Source: Propionibacterium sp.
GTDB lineage: Bacteria; Actinomycetota; Actinomycetes; Propionibacteriales; Propionibacteriaceae
Assembly (NCBI GenBank): GCA_012517405.1
Contig: JAAYVB010000043.1
Location: forward strand, 124,001 to 188,000
Length of the DNA: 64,000 nt
Direction: 5' to 3'
Shown here in pieces: positions 20,540 to 29,375 of this stretch (its first letter is position 1; the number at the start of each line of letters is the position of its first letter). The translations under genes and the position numbers were made by a program. Below the pieces are notes generated by a model, which had not been told where the DNA came from, made no database searches, and saw only the letters and a program-made list of their open reading frames with translations.

Positions 20540-21432
20540 CAATCCTCCTTGCCATAGCCATAGGAGACATCAGTATGGGTGACCTCGAATCCGGCCGCCC
20601 GGTACATCTCGACGACCCGTTGATTGGCCGCTTCGACGTACAGGTCGATGGTCGATGCCCCCCGATTACGCATGAGAATGATACCGGTCTCCAGCAGCGC
20701 CCTGCCAAGCCCGTGACCGCCCACGTCGGGATGCACGCCGATCACATAGACCTCGCCGTCGGGGCCCTCGACCTTGGTCCAGTGGTAGCCGACCAGCTGC
20801 CCGGATCGGGCGTCGCGGGCCACCAGCAAATCCTCGTCGCGATGCCAGGGCTCGTCCATGCGGGCCAGGAAATCGGCGGCGGTCAGGGCGCCTTGTTCGG
20901 GGTGATGGGCGAATGCGGCGGCGTTGACGGCCACCAGTTGATCGAGATCGGCCGGCACGTAGTGATCGAGGACGAAGCCCTCGGGCATCGCGGTCGCTTC
21001 GGTGAGCGGGGACGTGGCCAGATCGAGGCGCATGATCAGCAGCCCGCGGATCACCGTCAGCCCCAGTGCGGACGCCAGGGCCTGGGCGCCGGGCAGGTTC
21101 CCGAATGCCCACCAGCTGGTCGGGTGGTCGGTGGCGATGATCTGCTCGGCGAGCGCGCGGCCGATGCCCTGTCTGCGGTGATCGGGATCGACCACCAGCT
21201 GAACGCTGCCATCGCGTGGGTCGAGCTGTGCGTAGCCGATCAGCCCGATGGCCGGATCCGAGGAGGTATCCAGCCAATGGACGACGTGGGCGCTGCCGCG
21301 TCCGGCCAGCGCCAACTGCGCGGCCTCGTTGAGGGGAGGGGTCCGGTCTGCTTGTTGGGCTCTGGTCGCCAGCGCCGTGACTGCGGCTTTGTCCGCGTCC
21401 CGCAGATCATGGTGGCGGCTGATGAGGCTCAT
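20539..21432 (-). CDS. mshD: Mycothiol synthase (acetyl-CoA:Cys-GlcN-Ins acetyltransferase)
   Basis: 297 residues made of two GNAT acetyltransferase domains. It catalyses the last step of mycothiol synthesis. Acetyl-CoA loops are [17 protein letters not shown] in the N-terminal domain and [16 protein letters not shown] in the C-terminal domain. [13 protein letters not shown] matches the MshD substrate region. It overlaps glnR by four bases and ppk1 by one. From memory, mycobacteria also keep a glnR-like regulator directly before mshD, with a PstB-type ATPase gene nearby. Confidence 0.92.
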
Positions 21433-22097
21433 GACTGTCTGTCTACCGCGAATCTGTAGCCAACGTTGCGCACCGTGCCGATACAGGAATCGAATTCGGG
21501 CCCGAGTTTGGCGCGCAGCCGCCGGATGTGCACATCGACGGTTCGGGTGCCGCCGAAATAGTCATAGCCCCAGACCTCGCTGAGCAGTTGCTCGCGGGTC
21601 AGCACCCGGCCCGGATGGGCGACCAGATACTTCAGTAGTTCGAACTCGGTGTAGGTCAGGTCGAGCTGCTGGCCGCCCACCGTGGCGACGTAGGCGTCCT
21701 CATCGATGATGACGGGTCCGGCACTGAGTACATTGCCGGACGACGCGGTGGCCATCAGCAGCTTGATGCGGGCATCGAACTCGGCGGGTCCGGCGTCGTC
21801 GAGGATGAAATCTTGGATGTGCCAGTCGGGCGCGACCACGGACAATCCGCTGGCGGGAATCAGCAGCAGCAGCGGCCAGCCCGCGGTGCTGTTGACCAGC
21901 AGCTGACAGGTGGCGCGGGCGGCCGCGAGGTCGCTGCGCGCATCCACGATGAGAATGGCCGAACTCGCAGGAAATGCGATCGCCTGGTCGCCTCCAACCA
22001 CCGGATGCACGTTGTGGTTGAGTAGTCCCAGAGCACTGGGAGCAGGCGTCACGCTCGCCTGACCACTGGCAGGCGTGACGAAGACGATCTCGGCCAC
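21429..22097 (-). CDS. glnR: GlnR-type nitrogen-response regulator (orphan OmpR family)
   Basis: 222 residues from GTG 22097, with GGGAGAGGA upstream. An atypical receiver domain (~1-115) is followed by an OmpR winged helix (TYTEFELLKYLVAHPGRVL; YDYFGGTRTVDVHIRRLRAK). The receiver segment DWHIQDFILDDAGPAEFDAR closely matches actinobacterial GlnR. Asp52 (ILIVDARSD) is the counterpart of the aspartate that stabilises the GlnR dimer without phosphorylation. No sensor kinase gene is near. GlnR activates glnA, amt, nitrate and urease genes; a GlnR-box-like site precedes the nickel/urease operon in this window. Confidence 0.9.
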   Translation of the reverse strand: MAEIVFVTPASGQASVTPAPSALGLLNHNVHPVVGGDQAIAFPASSAILIVDARSDLAAARATCQLLVNSTAGWPLLLLIPASGLSVVAPDWHIQDFILDDAGPAEFDARIKLLMATASSGNVLSAGPVIIDEDAYVATVGGQQLDLTYTEFELLKYLVAHPGRVLTREQLLSEVWGYDYFGGTRTVDVHIRRLRAKLGPEFDSCIGTVRNVGYRFAVDRQS

Positions 22098-22171
22098 GCG
22101 AATCCTCTCCCTCTGCTTGCCCGGGAGATTCCGTGGCGGCCCGTCCGACCACGAGATCTCTGAAACTCCTC

Positions 22172-22618
22172 TTAGGATACCGATCCCCAATCCGCCGAGT
22201 CGAGCAGGATCGTTACTGGACCTTCATTGACAAGTTCTACCCTCATATAAGCACCGAAGATGCCGGTGGCAACTTCGGCGCCGCAGGCACGTAGCGCGGC
22301 GCAGTAGGCGTCGACGAGGGGTTCGCTGACCGGGCCGGGAGCCGCACGGTTCCACGACGGGCGCCTACCCTTGCGGGTGTTGGCGTAGAGCGTGAACTGG
22401 CTGACCACGAGAATCGGGGCGTTCAGATCGCTGGCCGACTGTTCGTCGGCGAGGATGCGCAACTGCCAGGTCTTGTCGGCCATCTTGTTCGCGATCTGCT
22501 CGTTGTCGTCGTGGGTGATGCCGACCAGGGCCAGCAGACCCGGACGGGTCAACTCGCCGGTCACCTGACCGTCCACCAGGACTCTTGCCGAACTCGCTCG
22601 TTGCAGTAGGACACGCAC
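22172..22618 (-). CDS. dtd: D-aminoacyl-tRNA deacylase
   Basis: 148 residues, full length. It hydrolyses D-aminoacyl-tRNAs (and Gly-tRNA-Ala) as translation proofreading. Both active-site signatures are present: SQFTLY at 73-78 and NEGPVT at 131-136 (the NxGPxT motif). The GTG start at 22618 is preceded at six bases by TATTCC, possibly a weak leaderless promoter. glnR follows after 74 bases on the same strand. Confidence 0.95.
   Translation of the reverse strand: MRVLLQRASSARVLVDGQVTGELTRPGLLALVGITHDDNEQIANKMADKTWQLRILADEQSASDLNAPILVVSQFTLYANTRKGRRPSWNRAAPGPVSEPLVDAYCAALRACGAEVATGIFGAYMRVELVNEGPVTILLDSADWGSVS
22174..22179 (-). promoter_or_regulatory. Possible -10 box (TATCCT) for glnR
   Basis: On the minus strand TATCCT lies at the very end of dtd, about 77 bases upstream of the glnR GTG. 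It could give glnR-mshD-ppk1-mutT1 their own transcript. No convincing -35 was seen. Confidence 0.3.
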
Positions 22619-22684
22619 GTCTCAGGAATAGCAGGGAACCCGGGCCGGCCGAAACTGTGCCCAAACGGGCGTCCGGCGGCCAAC

Positions 22685-22690
22685 TAGACT
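22685..22690 (+). promoter_or_regulatory. Predicted -10 box (TAGACT) of leaderless small-protein gene
   Basis: TAGACT followed by six bases and the GTG at 22697, the same geometry as before purD, purC, purS and purL. It supports the start of the 49-residue membrane protein. Confidence 0.5.
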
Positions 22691-22696
22691 TGCGGG

Positions 22697-22846
22697 GTGG
22701 CCCTGTTCACCTTGATCGTGCTCGTCGTCGTGACCGTCCTCATCGGACTGGGAGCGCTCGTCGGGCTGTGGCAGGCGCTGCGGGCAGCCGGTCTTCTGCC
22801 GGGGCCCGGAACCAGAGTCAGGAGCAGACGTGGCCTTCGAAGTTGA
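22697..22846 (+). CDS. Small single-pass membrane protein (49 aa), unrecognised
   Basis: A 49-codon open frame with a leaderless-type start. Residues ~2-27 form one long hydrophobic helix (ALFTLIVLVVVTVLIGLGAL), then WQALRAAGLLPGPG and a strongly basic tail (RVRSRRGLRS). The expected topology is outside-in with the positive tail in the cytoplasm. Its last 17 bases overlap the start of the nitrobindin-like gene, so it may couple translation of that gene. No family recognised. It could be non-coding, but promoter spacing, hydrophobicity pattern and charge rule all favour a real gene. Confidence 0.6.
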   Translation: MALFTLIVLVVVTVLIGLGALVGLWQALRAAGLLPGPGTRVRSRRGLRS

Positions 22847-23327
22847 TCCCGACCTCAATCAGGCATTGATGCCGCTGGCATGGATGATCGGCCGCTGGCA
22901 GGGCAACGGGCATGGCAGCTGGCCCGGCATGGGCGATTTCGAGTTCGGCCAGCAGATCGACTTCGCCACCAATCGCGGGCCGTATCTGCATTACCTCTCG
23001 CAGACCTGGACGCTGGATGCCGACGGACAACCCGATGAGCCGCTGACGATGGAGGGCGGGTTCTGGCGTCCGGCCGGGATCGGCGAAGTGGAGGTCGTGC
23101 TGGCCAATCCGGAGGGCTGGGCCGAGGTCTGGGCCGGCACTGTGCAGGGTGCGAAGATCGAGCTGACTACTGATGTCGTGGCACGCACCACGACGTCCGA
23201 GCTCAACTACACCGGCGGCCGCCGACTCTACGGCAACGTCGAGGGCGACCTGCTGTGGACCCTCGATCGGGCCACCACCGAGGTCGACCTGCAGCCGTAC
23301 ATGTGGGCAAGGCTGACCCGCGCATGA
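22830..23327 (+). CDS. Nitrobindin-like FABP-family heme-binding beta-barrel protein
   Basis: 165 residues from GTG 22830, with AGGAGC upstream. Beta-barrel of the nitrobindin/THAP4-like family, whose members bind ferric heme and scavenge nitric oxide or peroxynitrite. The N-terminal GxWxGxG motif is present (GRWQGNG, 21-27). In characterised proteins the C-terminal segment LQxHL carries the proximal heme histidine; here it reads LQPYMWARL with Tyr157. Heme ligation may therefore be altered or lost. Overlaps ygfZ as ATGA. Confidence 0.85.
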   Translation: MAFEVDPDLNQALMPLAWMIGRWQGNGHGSWPGMGDFEFGQQIDFATNRGPYLHYLSQTWTLDADGQPDEPLTMEGGFWRPAGIGEVEVVLANPEGWAEVWAGTVQGAKIELTTDVVARTTTSELNYTGGRRLYGNVEGDLLWTLDRATTEVDLQPYMWARLTRA

Positions 23328-24256
23328 CTGGCATCGAACTCGACGAGGGACCGGATGCGGGGATGGCCTGGCATTTCGGCCAGCCCCTGAGCGAACAGCG
23401 CTCGATGATCGCCGGGCAGGGCGCGGTCCAGCTGGCGAGCCGGGAGGTCTTCTCGGTGACCGGCGACGAACGGCTGAGCTGGCTGCACTCCTTGACTTCC
23501 CAGGCGCTCGGCTCGCTGCAGCCGGGCGAGGGCGCCGATGCCCTGGTGCTTTCGCCGACCGGCCAGATCATCCACGGGTTCGGGTTGGTCGACGACGGTT
23601 CGGTGGCCTGGTGCTGGACCGAACCCGGAGGTCGCGATGCGTTGCTCGCCTGGCTGGAGTCGATGAAGTTCTGGACGCCGGTCGAGCTGGCGGTCCGCGA
23701 CGACCTGCGCCTGTGGTGGCTCGGACGCGACGTCGCGCTGCCCGATGAGGTCGTGGTCGCTCGTCCGGGTGCCGTGGCCGGTGGCGTCCAGGTGCTGCTG
23801 CCTGCCGGTGTCGAGGTCGGCGCGACGGCCGAGGTGGGGCAGTGGGCCCATGAGGCCACGCGGATCGCCGAAGGTGTGCCGCGGATCGGTCTGGATACCG
23901 ATGAGAAGACCCTGCCGAACGAGCTCGGTCTCTACGGAACAGCTCTTGACAAGGGATGCTATCCGGGCCAGGAGACGGTGGCACGGGTGCACACCCTGGG
24001 CCGCCCGCCGCGCCGTCTGATCCGACTGCTCTTCGACGGCGACCTGCCGCAGCCGGGAGCCCCGATCAGTCTGGGCGATCGCGTTGTTGGTCGCGTCGGC
24101 ACGGTGGCTCAGCACCATGAACTGGGCCCGCTGGGGCTTGGGCTGGTGAAGCGTTCGGTTCCGGTGGACGCAACCCTGGACGTCGGCGGCATCGCGGCGG
24201 CCCAAGAAGCGCTGGTCGACCCCGAGGTGGGGGAGCATTTCCGTCCGAAGCTGTGA
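23324..24256 (+). CDS. ygfZ: Folate-binding YgfZ/GcvT-like protein (Fe-S maintenance)
   Basis: 310 residues. The YgfZ signature K-G-C-Y-x-G-Q-E is exact at 210-217 (KGCYPGQE). YgfZ proteins resemble aminomethyltransferase GcvT, bind tetrahydrofolate and support assembly or repair of certain Fe-S enzymes. The ATG overlaps the nitrobindin-like gene by four bases. This pairing of a heme/NO-type protein with an Fe-S repair factor suggests a shared role in coping with oxidative or nitrosative damage, which is inference. A hairpin separates it from convergent typA. Confidence 0.9.
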   Translation: MTGIELDEGPDAGMAWHFGQPLSEQRSMIAGQGAVQLASREVFSVTGDERLSWLHSLTSQALGSLQPGEGADALVLSPTGQIIHGFGLVDDGSVAWCWTEPGGRDALLAWLESMKFWTPVELAVRDDLRLWWLGRDVALPDEVVVARPGAVAGGVQVLLPAGVEVGATAEVGQWAHEATRIAEGVPRIGLDTDEKTLPNELGLYGTALDKGCYPGQETVARVHTLGRPPRRLIRLLFDGDLPQPGAPISLGDRVVGRVGTVAQHHELGPLGLGLVKRSVPVDATLDVGGIAAAQEALVDPEVGEHFRPKL

Positions 24257-24327
24257 GCCCGGTTCGCGTGTTCAGTTCTGCCCGCGGACCGGGCATCGCC
24301 CCGATCCGGTAGCCGGCAGCAGACCCG

Positions 24328-24358
24328 GCGCCGCACCCGGATCGGCCGGGCGCGGCGC
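24328..24358. terminator. GC-rich hairpin between convergent ygfZ and typA
   Basis: A 13-base arm at 24328-24340 pairs with 24346-24358 with one mismatch around the five-base loop ATCGG. It lies in the 110-base gap between two convergent genes and could terminate both; no U tract. Confidence 0.55.
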
Positions 24359-24366
24359 GCTGTGCG

Positions 24367-26241
24367 TCAGTTGTTCGCCGCGGTCTTCGCGCGGGTACGC
24401 GCCTTGGCCCGGGCGTGCGCGGCGAGCTCGACCTTGCGGATCCGGACGATCGCCGGGGTGACCTCCAGGCACTCGTCGGGCGCGCAGTACTCCAGCGACT
24501 GTTCCAGGCTCATCTTGCGCGGTGGGATCAGCCGTTCCAGTTCGTCGCCTGTCGAGGAGCGCACATTGGTGAGGTGCTTCTCCTTGGTGGGGTTGACATC
24601 CATGTCGTCGGGACGCGCGTTCTCGCCGACGACCATGCCCTCGTAGGTCTCATCACCCGGTGAGACGAACAATGTCCCGCGTTCTTGCAGGTTGAACAGC
24701 GCGTAGCTCGACACGACACCGGCGCGGTCGGAGACCAGCGATCCAGTCGGCCGGATGCGCATCGTGCCCGCCCAGGGCATGTAGCCCTCGAAGACGTGGT
24801 TCATGATGCCGGTGCCGCGGGTTGCGGTCAGGAACTCGGTGCGGAAACCCAGCAGTCCGCGGGAGGGCACCACGTACTCCATCCGCACCCAGCCGGTGCC
24901 GTGGTTGGTCATCTGCTCGAGCATGCCCTTGCGGGTGCCCATCAGCTCGGTGACCGTACCCAGGTGCTCCTCGGGCACATCCACCGTGAGCCGTTCGGTC
25001 GGCTCCTGCACCTTGCCGTCGATCTCGCGGGTGACCACCTCGGGCTTGCCGACGGTCAACTCGAAACTCTCGCGGCGCATCATCTCGACCAGCACGGCCA
25101 GCTGCAACTCGCCGCGGCCCTGGACCTCCCAGGTGTCGGGGCGCTCGGTGGGCAGCAGCTTGATCGACACATTGCCGATCAGCTCCTGATCGAGGCGGTT
25201 CTTCAGCAGTCGCGCGGTCACGTTCTTGCCCGACCGGCCCGCCAGCGGCGAGGTATTGATACCGATGGTCATCGAGATCGACGGCTCGTCCACATGAATC
25301 AGCGGCAGCGGCCGCGGATCATCGGGATCGGTGAGCGTCTCGCCGATGGTGATCTCGGGGATGCCGGCGACGGCGATGATGTCGCCGGGGCCTGCCTGAT
25401 CGACCGGTTCACGGTCCAGCGCCCGGGTCATCAGCAGTTCGGACAGTTTCACATTGGAGATCGACCCGTCGCGGCGGCACCAGGCCACGGTCTGGCCACG
25501 CTTGATGGTGCCCTCGACGATCCGGCACAGCGCCAGTCGTCCGAGATAGGGGGACGAGTCGAGGTTCGTGACATGCGCCTGCAGCGGGGCGCCCTCGGTA
25601 TAGGTGGGGGCCGGGATGTAGTCGCGGATCGTCTCGAACAACTTCTCCAGCGTCTTGTCCTCGGGCAGCTCGCCGTCCGCCGGAGGCGTCAGCGATGCTC
25701 GTCCGGCTTTCGCGGACGCGTAGATGATCGGGAAGTCGAGAACCTCGGCCTCGTCGTCCTCCAGCAGGTCGAGGAATAGATCGTAGGTCTCCTCCACCAC
25801 TTCGGCGATCCGGGCGTCCGGACGATCCACCTTGTTGATCACCAAGATGATCGGCAGCTTCTTGGCCAGCGCCTTGCGCAGCACGAAGCGGGTCTGCGGC
25901 AGCGGGCCCTCCGACGCGTCCACCAGCAACACGACTCCGTCGACCATCTCGAGACCCCGCTCGACCTCGCCGCCGAAGTCGGCGTGGCCGGGAGTGTCGA
26001 TGATGTTGATCAGCAACGAGGAGCCGTCGTCTTCCATGACGTGCCGGACTGCGGTGTTCTTGGCGAGGATCGTGATGCCTTTTTCGCGCTCAAGATCCAT
26101 CGAGTCCATTACCCGCTTCTCGACATCGGCGCCCTCCCGGAAGGCCCCGGATTGCCACAGCATGGCATCCACAAGGGTGGTCTTTCCGTGATCGACGTGG
26201 GCGACGATGGCGACATTGCGCAGATCTGAACGACTTGGCAT
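24367..26241 (-). CDS. typA: Translational GTPase TypA/BipA
   Basis: 624 residues from ATG 26241 with AGGAGC upstream. Ribosome-binding GTPase of the EF-G/LepA superfamily, involved in 50S assembly and stress or low-temperature growth. G1 is AHVDHGKT (14-21), G3 DTPGHADFGGEV, G4 NKVDRPDA; the C-terminal TypA-specific domain includes RGTGIMNHVFEGYMPWAG. The C-terminal tail is basic (AHARAKARTRAKTAANN). TAAACT at 26322-26327 on the minus strand is a possible -10. Confidence 0.96.
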   Translation of the reverse strand: MPSRSDLRNVAIVAHVDHGKTTLVDAMLWQSGAFREGADVEKRVMDSMDLEREKGITILAKNTAVRHVMEDDGSSLLINIIDTPGHADFGGEVERGLEMVDGVVLLVDASEGPLPQTRFVLRKALAKKLPIILVINKVDRPDARIAEVVEETYDLFLDLLEDDEAEVLDFPIIYASAKAGRASLTPPADGELPEDKTLEKLFETIRDYIPAPTYTEGAPLQAHVTNLDSSPYLGRLALCRIVEGTIKRGQTVAWCRRDGSISNVKLSELLMTRALDREPVDQAGPGDIIAVAGIPEITIGETLTDPDDPRPLPLIHVDEPSISMTIGINTSPLAGRSGKNVTARLLKNRLDQELIGNVSIKLLPTERPDTWEVQGRGELQLAVLVEMMRRESFELTVGKPEVVTREIDGKVQEPTERLTVDVPEEHLGTVTELMGTRKGMLEQMTNHGTGWVRMEYVVPSRGLLGFRTEFLTATRGTGIMNHVFEGYMPWAGTMRIRPTGSLVSDRAGVVSSYALFNLQERGTLFVSPGDETYEGMVVGENARPDDMDVNPTKEKHLTNVRSSTGDELERLIPPRKMSLEQSLEYCAPDECLEVTPAIVRIRKVELAAHARAKARTRAKTAANN

Positions 26242-26321
26242 GGGGCTCCTGAATGGTGCACGACCGGCGGCACATGAAAAAGCCGAACCCATCGGGGGTC
26301 CGGCCACACCGCGCATCGGCC

Positions 26322-26327
26322 AGTTTA
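26322..26327 (-). promoter_or_regulatory. Possible -10 box (TAAACT) for typA
   Basis: TAAACT on the minus strand about 80 bases upstream of the typA ATG, in the divergent gap before the LLM oxidoreductase. It is identical to the -10 hexamer proposed for bS22. No clear -35. Confidence 0.35.
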
Positions 26328-26404
26328 CGCCGGAGACCACAATATCTTGTGCTCGCGGGCTGCCCGGTTGCCATCAGCGGCCCTCGCGCATTGGCGCGCA
26401 CTTC

Positions 26405-26410
26405 TATGCT
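26405..26410 (+). promoter_or_regulatory. Predicted -10 box (TATGCT) of leaderless LLM oxidoreductase gene
   Basis: TATGCT, six bases, then ATG 26417. No Shine-Dalgarno in between. Confidence 0.5.
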
Positions 26411-26416
26411 GCAAAC

Positions 26417-27481
26417 ATGAAGGCCTTTGGATTCCTCAGTTTCGGCCACTACGCAATTCCCGGTCAGCAAGGGCCCGACGCCCGCACCGTGTTGCGTCAA
26501 GCGCTCGAACTGGCCCGGTTCGCCGACGAGTTCGGTGTCAATGGTGCCTACTTCCGCGTCCATCACTTCGCCCCTCAGGGTGCTTCGCCGATGCCGCTGC
26601 TTGGTGCGATCGCCGCGGTGACCAAACACATCGAGGTGGGCACCGGGGTCATTGATCTGCGCTATGAGAATCCGCTCTACCTGGCCGAAGAGGCTGCGGC
26701 GCTGGATCTGCTCGCCAATGGCCGCGTCGCACTCGGCGTCTCGAGAGGATCTCCCGAACCGGCGGAGCAGGGCTGGAAAGCGTTCGGATATCAATCGGAG
26801 GCGCCCAACGGTGCCGATATGGCGCGCAGCAAGTTCGAGATCTTGCTGGCGGCGGTCGAGGGCCGGGGTGTTGCCCGCGCCGCCGCGTTGGACGAGCAGT
26901 ACCCCCGGATGTATCAGCCGGGCATCGCACTGCCGGTCTTCCCGCAGTCGCCGGGCTTGCGCAAGCGCATCTGGTGGGGCTCGGGCACCAGGAAGACCGC
27001 CGAACAGGCAGCCCGTGACGGTGTCAATCTGATGAGTTCGACCCTGGTCTCGGAGTCGGATGGGTCGTCACTGGGTGAATTGCAGGCCGACCAGATCGCC
27101 CGCTATCGCGCCGCGTGGAAACAGGCCGGCCACGACTGGACGCCCCGCGTTTCGGTTTCCCGATCGATTTTCCCGCTGGTCAGTGACCGCGACCGGCAGC
27201 TCTTCGGACTGCAGGCCACCTCGTCGGATGAGGTCGGTTATCTCGATGGCGGCAATGCCACCTTCGGACGCAGCTACGCCGCCGAACCCGATGTGTTGAT
27301 CGAGCAGCTGAAGGCCGACCCGGCGATCGAGGCAGCCGATACCTTGATGCTGACCATCCCGAACACGCTGGGAGTCGAGCCGAATCTGGCGATTCTGCGC
27401 AACTTCGCCGAGTACGTGGCCCCTGCACTCGGCTGGATCCCGGCCACCAAAGGCCCGGTCGAGGGTTACCCGATCGACTGA
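26417..27481 (+). CDS. LLM class flavin-dependent oxidoreductase (luciferase-like)
   Basis: 354 residues, a single TIM-barrel domain of the bacterial luciferase-like monooxygenase family. Visible family features are the N-terminal FGFLSFGHY strand, VHHFAPQGASPMPLLGAIA, HIEVGTGVIDLRYENP and the LGVSRGSPEPAEQGW loop that would bind the flavin phosphate. The flavin may be FMN or F420, and the substrate cannot be assigned. No reductase partner adjacent. The gene is isolated, divergent from typA, and has a leaderless-type promoter. Confidence 0.85.
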   Translation: MKAFGFLSFGHYAIPGQQGPDARTVLRQALELARFADEFGVNGAYFRVHHFAPQGASPMPLLGAIAAVTKHIEVGTGVIDLRYENPLYLAEEAAALDLLANGRVALGVSRGSPEPAEQGWKAFGYQSEAPNGADMARSKFEILLAAVEGRGVARAAALDEQYPRMYQPGIALPVFPQSPGLRKRIWWGSGTRKTAEQAARDGVNLMSSTLVSESDGSSLGELQADQIARYRAAWKQAGHDWTPRVSVSRSIFPLVSDRDRQLFGLQATSSDEVGYLDGGNATFGRSYAAEPDVLIEQLKADPAIEAADTLMLTIPNTLGVEPNLAILRNFAEYVAPALGWIPATKGPVEGYPID

Positions 27482-27541
27482 CAGCGGCCCGAACCCGGGT
27501 AACCTCGACTGCAGAGTCAGCCGCACCGGAGAGGAATCCAG

Positions 27542-28816
27542 ATGAGCCAGACCCCGGCGTATCCGCAGGGCCCAGCACCGCAGAACCAGCATGCAGCGGT
27601 ACAGCCTCTGTCACCGCCTCCATCGGCAGCCGCGCTGACGCTCGAAGCTCCGGCGCCGCCGCCAGTGGTGCAGGCCACCCAGGCCCCGCAGATGGCCCCG
27701 CCGGTGACCGCCGAGCAGCGTCCCGTGCTGGATGCCAAGGTCAACCAGTTCATGGGTGCGATCATGGCGGAGCAGGCCAGCAGCCCCGAGTTCAGTGCCC
27801 AGGCCGACGCCGTGCGCAGCATGGGTGACGCCGACATCCGGCGTGCCGCCGAGATGAGCAACCGGCTGCTCGACACACCGATCAACGAGATGAAGACCGG
27901 CGGGCTCAGCGACGTCTCCAAGGTCTCCGCCACGTTGATCGAGCTCCGCAAGACGGTGGAGGGCCTGGACCCGTCGGAGGTGAGCAAGCAGAAGAAGTTC
28001 CTCGGCGTGATCCCGTTCGGCGACAAGATCCAGGATTACTTCCGCAAGTACCAGTCCAGCCAGCAGCACCTGAATGCGATTCTGCATGCGTTGCGCTCCG
28101 GCCAGGATGAGCTGACCAAGGACAATGTCAGCCTCAACATGGAAAAGCAGCAGCTGTGGGACACCATGAACCGGCTCAACCAGTACATCTACCTGGCCGA
28201 GCGGCTCGACACCCAACTGTCGGCGTCCATCGCCGAATTGCAGGTCACCGACCCGATGAAGGCGGACGCCCTCAACAAGGACGTGCTCTTCTACGTCCGC
28301 CAGAAGCACCAGGATCTGCTCACCCAGTTGGCGGTGTCGATCCAGGGGTACCTGGCCATCGACGTGATCATCAAGAACAACATGGAGCTGATCAAGGGCG
28401 TCGACCGGGCGTCCACGACGACCGTCTCCGCGTTGCGCACCGCCGTCATCACCGCGCAGGCACTCGGCAACCAGAAGCTGGTGCTCGACCAGATCACCGC
28501 GCTGAATGCCACCACCTCGGGGCTGATCGAACGGACCAGCGAGATGCTCAAGTCGAACTCGGTCACCATCCAGCAGCAGGCGGCCAGCTCGACGATCTCC
28601 ATTGAGTCGCTGCAGAAGGCGTTCGCGAATATCTACCAGACGATGGATTCGATCGACAGCTTCAAGATCGAGGCGCTCAACACCATGAGCCAGACGATCG
28701 GGACGCTGGAGACCGAGGTCTCCAAGTCGCGCGCCTATCTGGAACGGGCCCGCCAGTCGGAGGACCGGGCGGCCATCACCAACTCGCTGTCGGTGCCCGA
28801 CTACAACCTGGGCTGA
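27542..28816 (+). CDS. TelA-like toxic anion resistance family protein
   Basis: 424 residues, with GAGAGGA upstream. A proline/alanine-rich disordered N-terminus (~1-55) is followed by the long helical TelA domain (KKFLGVIPFGDKIQDYFRKYQ; ISIESLQKAF). Members are annotated for tellurite resistance, but the biochemical role is unknown; they often sit with vWA, kinase or Ter-type genes, as here. It opens a nine-gene plus-strand block ending with the FHA protein. No transmembrane segment; strongly helical, probably an oligomeric scaffold. Confidence 0.85.
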   Translation: MSQTPAYPQGPAPQNQHAAVQPLSPPPSAAALTLEAPAPPPVVQATQAPQMAPPVTAEQRPVLDAKVNQFMGAIMAEQASSPEFSAQADAVRSMGDADIRRAAEMSNRLLDTPINEMKTGGLSDVSKVSATLIELRKTVEGLDPSEVSKQKKFLGVIPFGDKIQDYFRKYQSSQQHLNAILHALRSGQDELTKDNVSLNMEKQQLWDTMNRLNQYIYLAERLDTQLSASIAELQVTDPMKADALNKDVLFYVRQKHQDLLTQLAVSIQGYLAIDVIIKNNMELIKGVDRASTTTVSALRTAVITAQALGNQKLVLDQITALNATTSGLIERTSEMLKSNSVTIQQQAASSTISIESLQKAFANIYQTMDSIDSFKIEALNTMSQTIGTLETEVSKSRAYLERARQSEDRAAITNSLSVPDYNLG

Positions 28817-28841
28817 GCTGCTCGACCTGAAAGAAGCAACG

Positions 28842-29375
28842 ATGGGAATCTTCGGCTGGCTTCGGGGGGAACAGAAACCTGCCGACCCCGAAACGCTGGC
28901 CTCGCCGGCCCCGACCTCTCAGGACATCGAGGCGGCGCTGGTCAAGGCGGAACGGATGGCGATAGAGGGGCATGCGCCCACCCCGGTGCTCGCGCGAGTG
29001 CTGCGCATCATCACCGTGGTGCGCGCGATTGTGCCCCGGCTGGGCAATCTGGGTCTTGATTCCCAGGACGCCTACACGGTCGTCGCGACGGCCACCGACT
29101 ATCTTCCCGAATCGGTGGCCGGCTATCTTGCGCTGCCGCGGGACTGGGCGGACACTCGTCCGGTCGCCAACGGGAAGTCGTCGCTGCTGCTGCTGGTCGA
29201 CCAGCTCGATCTGCTCAGCCTGACCATCTCGCGGATGTATGACGCCACGAACCGGATGGACGCGGCCGCGCTGGTGGCTCAAGGCGCCTTCCTCGATTCG
29301 AAGTTCGGTGGACGAATGAGGCCGGCCCGGCTGGATGCGCCGACCCAGCCGTCGACCAACCCGCTGGATTTGTGA
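28842..29375 (+). CDS. Conserved-looking hypothetical protein in the TelA-PknG block
   Basis: 177 residues, 25 bases after the TelA-like gene. N-terminal MGIFGWLRGEQK, then a mostly helical body (AERMAIEGHAPTPVLARVL; VVRAIVPRLGNLGL) and YLPESVAGYLALPRDWAD. No catalytic motif, signal peptide or zinc site. The YLPES...YLALP segment reminds me of small helical proteins encoded beside TelA and vWA genes. Function unknown; context points to a component of the same complex. Confidence 0.7.
   Translation: MGIFGWLRGEQKPADPETLASPAPTSQDIEAALVKAERMAIEGHAPTPVLARVLRIITVVRAIVPRLGNLGLDSQDAYTVVATATDYLPESVAGYLALPRDWADTRPVANGKSSLLLLVDQLDLLSLTISRMYDATNRMDAAALVAQGAFLDSKFGGRMRPARLDAPTQPSTNPLDL

Noticed and set aside
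24367-26340. TypA start at the upstream end of its open frame (26340)
   Set aside because: MPSRSDLRNVAIVAHVDHGK starts at 26241 with a ribosome site; the additional residues are not TypA-like.
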